From Bacteroidaceae bacterium (GTDB lineage: Bacteria; Bacteroidota; Bacteroidia; Bacteroidales; Bacteroidaceae), in contig JAUUPT010000017.1 of the NCBI GenBank assembly GCA_030843315.1, positions 1 through 63,908 of the forward strand: DNA of 63,908 nt. The letters are read 5' to 3'. The notes beneath the pieces were generated by a model, which saw nothing but the letters and a program-made list of their open reading frames with translations, did not search any database and was not told the origin of the DNA. Shown in pieces: positions 8,275 to 17,563 of the stretch (position 1 is its first letter; each line of letters begins with the position of its first letter). A program made the translations under genes and the position numbers.

Positions 8275-11148
8275 TTAGATTTGTACGCTTTGCGCCTTTC
8301 CGTCATACTTCACCACCGTACCCTTCGCTTTCAAATCGAACGGTTGCGGTTTGTCCTTGCTTACCTTCACAACGTTGAACGTACGTTCTTTCAGCATACC
8401 GGGGAACTCACCAGCGCGGTCACCGATAGTCAAAGTACCTTCAGCATCGTTGTAAGTGAACGGAATAGTGGCATATTGTCCTTTTTCGTAGTTGTAGTTC
8501 ACGCCTTCATCTTCGTAAAGAGTGAATGCACCGTCCTTACCTGCGTAAACATAAAGAGTGATGTTGTCAGCAGGCTTTTCATCGCTATACTGCATATCGG
8601 GACCGTAAGGAACAATAGCGCCGGCACATACATACAACGGCATACGTTCGTACGGAGCATCCACCTTTAACTTCTGTCCGCCTTCCGTATATTTGCCTGA
8701 ATAGAAATCGTACCAGCCACAACCTGCGGGGAAGTACATTTCACGGCTACGTGCACCATATTCATAAACCGGAGCAGCCATCATGGCAGGACCGAACATA
8801 AACTGGTCACCGATATTATTCACATTCGCATCTGCCGCAAAGTCCATCACCAACGGACGCATGATAGTGTAATCATTGAAATAAGTCATACCTGCCAATG
8901 AATAGATGTACGGCATCATGTTATAGCGCAACTTCGTATAGTAAAGAATAGAGTTGTAAGCAGGATGTCCTTCGGGAGCAATGTTCCATGCTTCGCGCAA
9001 TGGGAATTGACCATGCGCACGATATAATGGGCAGAAAGCACCGAACTGATACCAACGGGTATTCAACTCCCTCCATTCCTTATGATCTGCATTCTCACGG
9101 CCGGTTCTGTCAAACTCCATCTGTCCGGCAACGTAACGATTCTCTACACAGAAACCGCCGATATCCATTGTCCAGTAAGGAATGCCGCTGACTGCGAAGT
9201 TCAAACCTGCAGAAATCTGCGCTTTCATATCTTCCCAACGGGTAGCGATATCGCCACTCCAGGTAGCAGTAGAGTAACGTTGTAATCCTGCAAAGCCCGA
9301 ACGGGTCAAGAGGAATACACGCTGATCGTTGTTCACGCCGCGCTGTCCGTCATAGATAGCTTCAGCATTCATCAAAGCATACGCATTGAAGAATTTGGCG
9401 GAAGGGCCGAGAGCCGTCGGACCGCTAAGGTCTTTACGATACTGAATATCTACACAGTCACGGATGTTCGGTTCGCTGGCATCCATCCACCAGGCATCGA
9501 TACCCAACGTATAGAGATGATCCTCCATCTGTTTCCAGAAGAGTTTGCGGGCATCTGCTGCATAAGCGTCATAGAATGAACCGATATAGCCACGGCCAAT
9601 CCAGTCACGAATACTGTCTTTTACAGCCAACTGATACATCCAACCATTCTTATCAAACTCTTTATAGTGTTCTGTAGTTGCATAGAACTTGGGCCAAACT
9701 GAAATCATGATTCTGGCATTCAGTGCATGGATAGAATCAACCATTCCTTTCGGATCGGGGAAACGTGCTTTATCAAATTCGTGGCTACCCCATGAATCTT
9801 CGGGCCAGTAATTCCAGTCCTGTACGATGTTATCGATAGGAATCTGACGTTTGCGGAATTCTTTCAAAGTTCCTACTATCTCGTCCTGGGTCTTATAGCG
9901 CTCGCGGCTTTGCCAGTAACCCATTGCCCACTTCGGCATAATTTGTGATTTACCGGTCAGTGTACGATAACCGCCAATCACTTCGTCCATATTGTCACCA
10001 TATACGAAGTAGTAATCTATCTCATTCTGCATTTCACCCCACCAAACCAGCTTATTCTGTTCATTTTCGGGTACGGGGTCCATCACACGCAATCCACAAT
10101 AGGATACACCGCCATCAGGATTCCACTCAATTTTTAAAGGAACTCGCTTGCCTGCTTCGAGCTTAACGGCAAACTTATAGCTATTAGGATTCCAGGAAGT
10201 ACGCCAGCGTTCGGGAACAACAAGTTCATTGTCGATATATACCTTTATATATCCGGCATAATACAGGATGAAACGGAATAATCCGCTTTCCGACGGCTCT
10301 ATCTCGCCCTCATAAGTTACCTGCGAACCTCCGAGCGGGAATCCTACCGGCAAGTTCACTACTTTAGACAGATCTCCTCTTTTCAGATGCTCGAAGTAAA
10401 GGGAATCTTCACGGCGTACCAATGTCTCCACCTTCGTTCTGGGAGACGGAACGTATGTTCCGGTCAAAGCCCCTTCTTTTCCTTCTTTATCATAGAGTTT
10501 GAACACACCGCCCAACTGTGAGTAGTCACGCGAGTCGCCAAAGCGGCAAAGTGAATAGCTATCCCAAAGCACACCGTAGTTCTTGCTGGAAACGATGAAT
10601 GGCACGGAAACTTTCGTATTATATTGGAAGAGCTCTTCATTCTTACCTTTATAATTGAATTCATCCGCCTGGTGCTGTCCCAAGCCATAGAGGCCTTCAT
10701 CCTCCGGTGACTGGAATACCTGGCGAACGGTATAACCCTTCGTTCCTTCCACTTCAACCGGTTCAAAACTTCTTTGGTCTTCAGCAAGGATCTGCTTGCC
10801 GGCTGCATCCGTAAAACGAACTTCACCGGTAGTCTTAGACACGATAGCGCATATCTGTGATGTCTTTACAGAGATTTCATCACCCTGTTCTTCTACCTTA
10901 AAATCTGTATTGTTCTGTTGGGGAACTACAATGAGGCTCTTTTCTTGTGAAAAGTTCTTTTCGGGAGTAGCCGATACATGGATAAGTTTCTCTCCCATTA
11001 CTTCTACTCGTACTTTACGTACATCCGTCGGTTGTTGTTGCTTGACTTCCACAACCACACCATTTCCGGTTTTTTGGTATCCGCTTCCGGCACACGCTGC
11101 AAACAACAATCCGGTAAGCAAACAAACTGAAGTGTTTTTCAATTTCAT
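8275..11148 (-). CDS. GH31 alpha-xylosidase with inserted PA14 domain, lipoprotein
   Basis: This protein of about 957 residues starts at MKLKNTSVCLLTGLLFAACAGSG, a lipoprotein signal with Cys at about 19; an upstream in-frame ATG at 11202 would bury the signal. After the N-terminal beta-sandwich, residues about 230-370 form a PA14-like insert (GLFRFILYYAGYIKVYIDNELV), a feature of the Bacteroides ovatus xyloglucan alpha-xylosidase. The barrel has the nucleophile Asp in WWMDASEPN, the acid/base Asp in ATWSGDIATRWED, and YWTMDIGGF. It should cut alpha-1,6 xylose from xyloglucan oligosaccharides. It is the first gene of the four-enzyme operon, with its own promoter and the shared 26-bp locus motif upstream. 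Confidence 0.92.
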   Translation of the reverse strand: MKLKNTSVCLLTGLLFAACAGSGYQKTGNGVVVEVKQQQPTDVRKVRVEVMGEKLIHVSATPEKNFSQEKSLIVVPQQNNTDFKVEEQGDEISVKTSQICAIVSKTTGEVRFTDAAGKQILAEDQRSFEPVEVEGTKGYTVRQVFQSPEDEGLYGLGQHQADEFNYKGKNEELFQYNTKVSVPFIVSSKNYGVLWDSYSLCRFGDSRDYSQLGGVFKLYDKEGKEGALTGTYVPSPRTKVETLVRREDSLYFEHLKRGDLSKVVNLPVGFPLGGSQVTYEGEIEPSESGLFRFILYYAGYIKVYIDNELVVPERWRTSWNPNSYKFAVKLEAGKRVPLKIEWNPDGGVSYCGLRVMDPVPENEQNKLVWWGEMQNEIDYYFVYGDNMDEVIGGYRTLTGKSQIMPKWAMGYWQSRERYKTQDEIVGTLKEFRKRQIPIDNIVQDWNYWPEDSWGSHEFDKARFPDPKGMVDSIHALNARIMISVWPKFYATTEHYKEFDKNGWMYQLAVKDSIRDWIGRGYIGSFYDAYAADARKLFWKQMEDHLYTLGIDAWWMDASEPNIRDCVDIQYRKDLSGPTALGPSAKFFNAYALMNAEAIYDGQRGVNNDQRVFLLTRSGFAGLQRYSTATWSGDIATRWEDMKAQISAGLNFAVSGIPYWTMDIGGFCVENRYVAGQMEFDRTGRENADHKEWRELNTRWYQFGAFCPLYRAHGQFPLREAWNIAPEGHPAYNSILYYTKLRYNMMPYIYSLAGMTYFNDYTIMRPLVMDFAADANVNNIGDQFMFGPAMMAAPVYEYGARSREMYFPAGCGWYDFYSGKYTEGGQKLKVDAPYERMPLYVCAGAIVPYGPDMQYSDEKPADNITLYVYAGKDGAFTLYEDEGVNYNYEKGQYATIPFTYNDAEGTLTIGDRAGEFPGMLKERTFNVVKVSKDKPQPFDLKAKGTVVKYDGKAQSVQI

Positions 11149-11179
11149 ATTACTGCTTTTAAAGTTATTTTCTCTGGTG

Positions 11180-11187
11180 TAAAAGTA
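11180..11187 (-). promoter_or_regulatory. Probable -7 box of the GH31-GH2-GH3-GH95 operon
   Basis: The minus strand reads TACTTTTA, one mismatch from TAnnTTTG, 31 nt upstream of the GH31 start codon. There is no TTTG at the -33 position, as expected for an activator-dependent promoter. It lies exactly 73 nt from the conserved element at 11261-11286, the same distance as in the SusC promoter. Confidence 0.5.
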
Positions 11188-11260
11188 GGAAGTTTCATCC
11201 AAAGAGAAGCCCCTCCGATGTTGAAACGAAAGGGCTCATTTGATTACCTAAAAGACGATA

Positions 11261-11286
11261 TGTTTCTGTATTGGGTATCTTTTGTT
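11261..11286. promoter_or_regulatory. Locus motif copy 1, candidate operator upstream of GH31
   Basis: Plus strand: TGTT-N9-GGTAT-CT-TTTGTT. It matches the three other copies (17432, 20826, 31741) in spacing, and differs from them at one base of the GGTATCATTTGTT half. It overlaps the stop codon of the hybrid regulator gene. Confidence 0.55.
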
Positions 11287-14200
11287 ATTTCCCCTCTCTT
11301 TCTTGGTAAACAGAGGGTAAAACACCGAATTCATCCTTGAAATACTTACTGAAGTACTTGGGGTTATTGAAGCCCAACTGATAGGCTATTTCCGACACAT
11401 TCTGCTGACTCTCACGCAATAACTGCGCCGCACGTTTCAGGCGGATGATGCGGATAAACTCGATAGGCGTCTTGCCTGTAATCTGCAGTAGCTTCTTGTA
11501 CAAATGCACCCGGCTCATGCCCAGTTCATGGCTTAGTTCTTCTACCGACAGATCGCTGCGGGATATATTCGCCTCTACATACTTGATGGCATTCTCTATC
11601 AGTTTCTCGTCGAGCGAGGTAATAACGATTTCACTCGGTTCGGGGTCGATACGTGTCCGCAGTTTGCTTCTGCTGCTCAAGTCGATGAGTTTGCGCATAC
11701 GCAGTATCAGCACTTCCATATTGAACGGCTTCGTCACATAGTCGTCTGCACCGATAGTCAGCCCTTCCACCTTATTCTCCACCGATTGCTTGGCGGTGAG
11801 CAGGACGAAAGGAATATTCTCAGTCCGTTTATCTGCCTTCACCCAGCGGCACAGTTCGTTCCCATCCATCTCGGGCATCATCAGGTCGCTGACAATAAGG
11901 TCGGGCATCAAATCGGGGATCATCTTCCAGGCTATCCGCCCATTAGCGGCTGACTGCACCGAGAAGTACAGGCTCAAACTGTCTCTCATGAAAGTAACAA
12001 AGTCTTCGTTATCATCCACAATCAGCACCAGAGGTTTCTTTTTCTCTCCTGCCGATGCCTTGTCTTCCATATCTTTATCTTCAAGTGTTTCAAGAGCTAC
12101 GGCATCTTCTTCCGCAGCTTCCTCGGACAAGGGCGTAGCCACATTCACAACAGAGTGCTTCACCGGAATGTCGACCACAAACACACTGCCCGCCCCCACA
12201 TTGTCGAACACACGCACAGCACCGCCATGCAGCGTAACAAAATCGCGCACCAGGCTCAGGCCGATGCCGCTTCCGGCAGGCTGGCTACCATCGCCCTCAT
12301 GCTCCACCTGATAGAACCGCTCGAAAATATGTTCTTTGTCCTCATCCTTGATGCCCACACCTGTATCGGAAACCTTTATCTCCAATGTTTCGGGACTTCC
12401 TTTCAATACTTCCAGCGAAACGTCCACACGTCCGCCATCGGGAGTAAACTTGAAGGCATTGGACAAAAGGTTCATCACAATCTTACCTACCTTGTCCTCA
12501 TCAAATGCCATATTGAGCGACTCTATTGCCGAAAAGAAAGTGAGGTGTACATTCTTCTTCTCCGAGAGCATAAGGAAAGAGCTACAAATATTACGCACGT
12601 AAGATACAATATCCCCCTCTGAAAGGCTTAGATGCAAACCCGCCATTTCGTTCTTGCGGAAGTCGAGCAACTGGTTTACCAGATTCAGCAAACGCAACGC
12701 ATTACGATGCATCATCTTCATCTTATCCAGTAGTTTTTCTTCCGTCGTTTCCTTCATCATGCCTTCCAACGGCGAGATTATCAACGTCAAAGGAGTACGC
12801 AACTCGTGGCTTACGTTCGTAAAGAAGCGGAATTTCATCTGATTGACCTCCTCATTCCTCGCTGCATCCTGCTCCATCTGGCGTATCTTGAATTTGTTGC
12901 GCTCCCTGCGCTGTATGGTATAGAGAGCCATAAACAGACCTCCAATCAGCAAGAAGATATAGCAGGTATAGGCCCACGGGGTCATCCAGAAAGGCGGCAG
13001 AATCACAATCTTCAGGCTGGCTTCTTCCGTTCCGGCATATCCGTCGCTATTCGTAGCTTTCACTTTCAGGGAATAGGTGCCGGGAGCCAGATTCGTATAG
13101 GTGACGCGGTGCATATCGGACACGCTCATCAGCCAGTCTTCGTTGAACCCTTCCAGTTTATAGAAATACCGGGTCTTCTCGGGCAGCACGTAGTTATCCG
13201 ACGCAAACAGCACGGTGAATACATTTTGCTTATAGTCCAGGACTATTTCTTTCGTTTCATTCAGGGCATCCTGCAATATCACATGCCCCGCATAACTTTC
13301 GCCCACCTTCACATCTTCATTAAACAACTGGAAGCCGGTGAACATTACTTTGGGCAACGTACGATTGTACTTTATATTGCCAGGTTTGAAACGGTTCAGC
13401 CCGTACAATCCCCCTACCACAATTTCGCCTGTATGCAAGCGCTTGAGGGAACGCTGGTTGAAGTCGCAGCTCTGCAGTCCATCCTTATCATTGTAGGCAT
13501 AACAACGGAAAACGAGTTGTTCCGTTTTGTTATCCACAGCCAGCACCACGTTTATCAGTTCTCCTCCCGTGCTCACCCACATACTGTTATTGTCATCTTC
13601 CGTAACCCCCAGTATCAACAGCTTCGAGAAATCCGGTTTGATGGGTACCTCGTACAGTTCATCCCGTTTCGAGTCGTAAACATTCAGTCCTTCACGCGTT
13701 GCTACCCAAAGCAATCCACGGCTGTCTTCATAAACCTGATTGATGTTCTGGTTGGAGAATCTGGCTTTTCCCGACTTTGTTCCAACAAAGTTTGTAATTT
13801 CCCGGGTGGACAAATCCATCATAGCCATTCCCGCCGATGTACCTATAATCAGGTTATTATCACGTCCCATGCAGATGGAGGAAATATAGTCCGACACCAG
13901 GTTCGAGTTGCCAGTTGTGTATGTCGTCACCTCTCCGGTTTGCGGATTCAGGCATTGCAGTCCTCCCCCTAACGTACCAATCCAGATATTCCTGTTTGCA
14001 TCTTCTACCAAAGCCCATACATTGTTATGCACCTGTGAGTTATTTCCTTCTTTGTCGGAACGGTAGCGAATAAAGCGGTTCCCATCGTAGCAATTCAGTC
14101 CCCCCCAAAAGGTGCCTGCCCACAGCCTGCCACTGCTATCCTGAAGAAGACAGACTATCACATCACTCGATATGGAATGCGGATCGGCCGTATGCGAGAA

Positions 14201-15343
14201 AACTTTCCGTTCATCCGTCAGAATGTTCCAGCGAACCAACCCACGGTCATTCGTACCCAGCCACACAATATTATTTCCTCCGTCTTCCACGCAATTAACA
14301 TCTCCTATATCGGCAAGACCGAACTTAAAGATACTCTCATTATAGAAAGAGATACCTTTCTTATAAGTTCCCACCCACATAGTGCCGGCATCATCTTCAT
14401 AAAGCACCGTAATGGTATTGTTGGACAACGTACGCCCGTTATTAGGATCGTTTACCAGCCGCAAAGTCTGTCCCGAAGGATCTATCACTTCAATGCCATC
14501 CTGATCTCTTCCCACCCAGATGCAACCGTATTTATCTTGTGCCACGGCACGCACCGTGTTATAAGCATCGTTTCTGGGAGAACGCAGCTCCCATGTCTTC
14601 AAGGGCAGATGATAAACCCATATCCCTTCGACGCTGAATATCCATATCCGTTCATTATGATCAACAAACAGAGAGAAGGTAGTGTTCTTATTTTCTTTCC
14701 ATCCTTCTGCAATGCCATAGTTGCTCCATTTTAGTTTCAGTTCATCTTTATCGAGACAAACCAAAGCACCATTATTAAAAAACAGCAGTATCCCTTCGCT
14801 ACATTCCGCCATAGCGGTAACCAAGGCTTTCGATATAATTTCATCCAGCCCTTCCACCATTACAGCATTTTTTTCTTCAACGCCGTACTGATAAACCCCT
14901 TTATTGGCAACATATATCCAGAAGTGTTTTTCTTTGTCGATATAAACCGATGTAGGGTTTCCGCTAATACCGATATTCCACATCCAGGTTTCAATATTGC
15001 GGTCGAAAGCATCGGTAATAGAGTTATAGATAGTATATCCTGCTCCGGTGCGTATCCACAAGTTACCGGATACATCTTCCTGTATCTCTTCAATGTAATT
15101 ATCGGGCAGAGATTGGGCATCGTCTTTCTGGCTGCGATAAATCTTGGTATCATAGCCATCGTAACGATTCAAACCGGAAGCCGTGCCGAACCACATAAAA
15201 CCTTTTGAATCTTTATAAATAGCATTAACCTGATTGTTGGAAAGTCCGTCCTTCACTTCCAAATGTTTAAACATATAGTCGTGTGCGGCAGCAGAGAAGC
15301 ACATTGTCCAGACCCACAAGATAAGTAGTTGCAATCTTTTCAT
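11285..15343 (-). CDS. Hybrid two-component system sensor/regulator of the glycan locus
   Basis: This 1352-residue single-polypeptide regulator has a signal peptide (ending AAAHD). About 14 Reg_prop beta-propeller repeats (residues 25-650, e.g. KDSKGFMWFGTASGLNRYDG) precede a Y_Y_Y domain (about 700-765, LKVKATNSDGYAG). A transmembrane helix is at about 775-800. HisKA carries the phospho-His in NVSHELRTPLT, and the HATPase has NLLSNAFKFTPDGG, DTGVGI and GSGIGLSLV. The receiver has VLIVDDNED and DLIVSDLMMPEMDG, and an AraC HTH lies in the last 100 residues. Such proteins sense an oligosaccharide in the periplasm and activate the adjacent locus. It has its own promoter, so it is probably expressed constitutively at low level. 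Confidence 0.95.
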   Translation of the reverse strand: MKRLQLLILWVWTMCFSAAAHDYMFKHLEVKDGLSNNQVNAIYKDSKGFMWFGTASGLNRYDGYDTKIYRSQKDDAQSLPDNYIEEIQEDVSGNLWIRTGAGYTIYNSITDAFDRNIETWMWNIGISGNPTSVYIDKEKHFWIYVANKGVYQYGVEEKNAVMVEGLDEIISKALVTAMAECSEGILLFFNNGALVCLDKDELKLKWSNYGIAEGWKENKNTTFSLFVDHNERIWIFSVEGIWVYHLPLKTWELRSPRNDAYNTVRAVAQDKYGCIWVGRDQDGIEVIDPSGQTLRLVNDPNNGRTLSNNTITVLYEDDAGTMWVGTYKKGISFYNESIFKFGLADIGDVNCVEDGGNNIVWLGTNDRGLVRWNILTDERKVFSHTADPHSISSDVIVCLLQDSSGRLWAGTFWGGLNCYDGNRFIRYRSDKEGNNSQVHNNVWALVEDANRNIWIGTLGGGLQCLNPQTGEVTTYTTGNSNLVSDYISSICMGRDNNLIIGTSAGMAMMDLSTREITNFVGTKSGKARFSNQNINQVYEDSRGLLWVATREGLNVYDSKRDELYEVPIKPDFSKLLILGVTEDDNNSMWVSTGGELINVVLAVDNKTEQLVFRCYAYNDKDGLQSCDFNQRSLKRLHTGEIVVGGLYGLNRFKPGNIKYNRTLPKVMFTGFQLFNEDVKVGESYAGHVILQDALNETKEIVLDYKQNVFTVLFASDNYVLPEKTRYFYKLEGFNEDWLMSVSDMHRVTYTNLAPGTYSLKVKATNSDGYAGTEEASLKIVILPPFWMTPWAYTCYIFLLIGGLFMALYTIQRRERNKFKIRQMEQDAARNEEVNQMKFRFFTNVSHELRTPLTLIISPLEGMMKETTEEKLLDKMKMMHRNALRLLNLVNQLLDFRKNEMAGLHLSLSEGDIVSYVRNICSSFLMLSEKKNVHLTFFSAIESLNMAFDEDKVGKIVMNLLSNAFKFTPDGGRVDVSLEVLKGSPETLEIKVSDTGVGIKDEDKEHIFERFYQVEHEGDGSQPAGSGIGLSLVRDFVTLHGGAVRVFDNVGAGSVFVVDIPVKHSVVNVATPLSEEAAEEDAVALETLEDKDMEDKASAGEKKKPLVLIVDDNEDFVTFMRDSLSLYFSVQSAANGRIAWKMIPDLMPDLIVSDLMMPEMDGNELCRWVKADKRTENIPFVLLTAKQSVENKVEGLTIGADDYVTKPFNMEVLILRMRKLIDLSSRSKLRTRIDPEPSEIVITSLDEKLIENAIKYVEANISRSDLSVEELSHELGMSRVHLYKKLLQITGKTPIEFIRIIRLKRAAQLLRESQQNVSEIAYQLGFNNPKYFSKYFKDEFGVLPSVYQEREGK

Positions 15344-15403
15344 ACTATCAGAATAAGGGAGAGTTCATATTGATTTGCAAATGAAGTAAAAAGCCAACAG
15401 AAA

Positions 15404-15429
15404 AGCAAGGGAAATCCCTGCTTTTTTTA
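15404..15429. terminator. Terminator-like hairpin upstream of the hybrid regulator
   Basis: AGCA-A-GGGA, a 2-nt loop, then TCCCTGCT is followed on the plus strand by seven T. On the minus strand the stem is followed by TTTTCTG. It separates the GH5 transcript from the regulator gene. Confidence 0.45.
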
Positions 15430-15467
15430 TCATTTCATACCCCTCATTTGTTTCATAAGCACAATAA

Positions 15468-15500
15468 GGAGAAGTACATCCCTCACAGATGCACTTCTCC
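15468..15500 (-). terminator. Terminator of the first GH5 gene
   Basis: GGAGAAGTACAT at 15468-15479 and ATGCACTTCTCC at 15489-15500 form a 12-position stem with one mismatch, about 40 nt past the GH5 stop, with an AT-rich tail on the minus strand. Confidence 0.5.
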
Positions 15501-15541
15501 CGAACCTACAAAAAAACTATTATACCTATTACATTATATCT

Positions 15542-17350
15542 CTATTCCGGCGCACCGTCATATACTGTCTGCAATGTGTAGGAGGCATCCTCCGTAAAGA
15601 TGGCCTTTGTCATCACCTCCACTATATCTGCGCCATTGTTCAGGTAGGCACCGGTCGCATGATTGAACAAGCCGGAGCACTCCTCTCCTGCACCGGCACT
15701 GCCATTATCCCAGTAGAAGGGTATCAAGCCATACGTCTTGGCAGCCTTGCAGATATACTCCAGATAATACTTGCGGAAAGACTCGGCACGAGCATCTGCA
15801 CGGTGCACACAGCCCATTTCACCTATATATACCGGGATGCCCTTGTCTACGAACGTTGTCTTCAGTTTGCTGAAAGTATCCTTCACATAGTCTTCATCAC
15901 CCCAGGAGTCTTTTTTACCGGCGGCTGCCGTATGCCCCCATTCCGAGAATTTTGCACTCAATGTATAATCGGTGGGTGCATAGTAGTGAACAGACACCAT
16001 CAAGCGGTTGGAAGCCTTGTCTGTGGGTAGCTTCAGACTACCGTCCAATGCATAATCTGGATTGGTACAATAGCTGGGAATGCCCAGATAGCGATTGTCG
16101 TTCCCACCCCCCACGGCACGCACAGCATCCACAAACACCTGGTTCCATTCGTTCAGCACGGCATATTGCTTGCCGCCGTCGGTACGATTGGCACCCCAGC
16201 CCCATCCGCCGTCATGAATCTCGTTCATCGACTCGAAAATGAGGAAAGTACCTTTATCCTTGAAGCGCTCGGCAATCTGAGTCCACATGGATTTCAATTG
16301 CGCTTTTATTTGTGCATTGATATTTTCGTCGAGAGCTGCATTCTTAATGTCGAGCCAGTATTCACTGTTGCCACCGTCATGGTGTATATTGACGACAGCT
16401 TTCAGACCAGCTTTTTCAGCATAGCCTACAACCTCTGCCACACGGTCTATCCACGCCTTTTCTATTTCATAGCCCGGTGCGGCACCAATATGCCCCAGCC
16501 AGGTCACAGGAATTCTTACCGAAGTGATTCCTGCAGCAGCCAGTTTGTCAAACAATGCCTGCGTTGCCATCTGGTTACCCCAGGATGTTTCATTAGCGAC
16601 TCCATTTAGATGTGCATCCAGTTGGTTGCCCAGATTCCAGCCCAAGCCCAGTTCTTTTGCTACAGCCCAGGCATCTCCACCTTCTATTTCGCCGGAACCT
16701 CCGGCAAGTTGCTTAACGGTTACCGTTTCCTCGATAGCGCCCAGTGCAAACGTGATAGTACCTGTGCGCTCTATACCAGAATTGGCGGCAATAACGAAGT
16801 TTTTCGTCTTGTCCTCCATATTAGCACGCGTATCGGTGCTTTCAGTAATCCAACTATTATTGACAGTGACTTTTACGTCTCCGTTCGTCGTCAGCTTCAC
16901 CTGGATGGTGCCACCTTCTGCCGGTATATCCTCAAAATTGGCAGTTGTCACTATCAGACCGTCAGTTGCCGTTTGTAGCACCTTGACTTCCTTAGTCAGC
17001 CCGCCGCCGGTTATCGTAATAGTAGCAGAACGATCCTTTGTCTCTGTATTAGGTTGCACGGCTACTTCTATAGGAGTTACCATCAAAGTAGGAGTAGTGG
17101 TCCCCACACTTACAGCGCACCATGTCGGGTCGCTGCTTGTTGCTTCCACAGACATAGTGGACTGCACGGAGAATTTCTGTGTACCGCCTGTGTTCTGAAA
17201 GGTTATTCCCGTGTTCAGCACATTTTCAGGAATTGTAATTTCGGGTGTAACCTCTTCCTTGTCGTTGTCCGAACAGGCGATGCAAGAAAAAAGAGGCAAT
17301 GCCAGCAACAGCATCAAATAAGTTTTGAAATGTTTAAGGATAGTCTTCAT
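15542..17350 (-). CDS. BACON-BACON-GH5 endo-xyloglucanase-type lipoprotein
   Basis: This 602-residue lipoprotein (LFSCIACSDND) is probably surface anchored. Two BACON domains lie at residues about 38-125 and 130-215. A GH5 domain of subfamily-4 type follows: LGWNLGNQLDAH, SVRIPVTWLGH, acid/base Glu in FESMNEIHDGGWGW, and nucleophile Glu in PVYIGEMGCVHRA. It should make the first internal cuts in the beta-1,4-glucan backbone of xyloglucan at the cell surface. The B. ovatus xyloglucan GH5 has one BACON domain; the second copy here is an extra. The gene at 19300 is a paralog. It is transcribed divergently from GH39, with a -7 box at 17394-17401 and the locus motif 30 nt further upstream. Confidence 0.9.
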   Translation of the reverse strand: MKTILKHFKTYLMLLLALPLFSCIACSDNDKEEVTPEITIPENVLNTGITFQNTGGTQKFSVQSTMSVEATSSDPTWCAVSVGTTTPTLMVTPIEVAVQPNTETKDRSATITITGGGLTKEVKVLQTATDGLIVTTANFEDIPAEGGTIQVKLTTNGDVKVTVNNSWITESTDTRANMEDKTKNFVIAANSGIERTGTITFALGAIEETVTVKQLAGGSGEIEGGDAWAVAKELGLGWNLGNQLDAHLNGVANETSWGNQMATQALFDKLAAAGITSVRIPVTWLGHIGAAPGYEIEKAWIDRVAEVVGYAEKAGLKAVVNIHHDGGNSEYWLDIKNAALDENINAQIKAQLKSMWTQIAERFKDKGTFLIFESMNEIHDGGWGWGANRTDGGKQYAVLNEWNQVFVDAVRAVGGGNDNRYLGIPSYCTNPDYALDGSLKLPTDKASNRLMVSVHYYAPTDYTLSAKFSEWGHTAAAGKKDSWGDEDYVKDTFSKLKTTFVDKGIPVYIGEMGCVHRADARAESFRKYYLEYICKAAKTYGLIPFYWDNGSAGAGEECSGLFNHATGAYLNNGADIVEVMTKAIFTEDASYTLQTVYDGAPE

Positions 17351-17393
17351 AATAGCTTTACGTATTAAATTTAAATGGTTAAATCGTTAGGAG

Positions 17394-17401
17394 CAAAAGT
17401 A
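17394..17401 (-). promoter_or_regulatory. -7 box of the first GH5 gene
   Basis: The minus strand reads TACTTTTG, a perfect TAnnTTTG, 43 nt upstream of the start codon. The 26-bp locus motif begins after exactly 30 nt, as in the paralogous GH5 promoter. Confidence 0.6.
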
Positions 17402-17431
17402 GCGTAAAAGTTGAGAACACCACCGGCAGCA

Positions 17432-17457
17432 TGTTACGCCTAACGGTATCATTTGTT
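17432..17457. promoter_or_regulatory. Locus motif copy 2, GH5/GH39 divergent region
   Basis: TGTT-ACGCCTAAC-GGTATCATTTGTT. It is 30 nt from the GH5 -7 box on one side and 73 nt from the GH39 -7 box on the other. It is shared with 20826-20851 by duplication, and with 11261 and 31741 independently. Confidence 0.6.
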
Positions 17458-17506
17458 GCCAAAGAGAGATAAAAGGTTTTCATTTAGTAATATCAGACCG
17501 TTCTCT

Positions 17507-17538
17507 TTTGTCAAGTCCGGGGAAATAGCTTATTTTTG
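17507..17538 (+). promoter_or_regulatory. Promoter of the GH39 gene
   Basis: TTTG at 17507-17510, 20 nt, then TATTTTTG at 17531-17538. This is a full match to the Bacteroides consensus, 25 nt before the ATG at 17564. Confidence 0.7.
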
Positions 17539-17563
17539 TAATATTCAAAAAATCAAAAGAACC

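Noticed and set aside
12806..13972. 388-codon plus-strand frame opposite the hybrid regulator
   Set aside because: The regulator's Y_Y_Y and propeller repeats explain the region; no signal or motif in the shadow frame.
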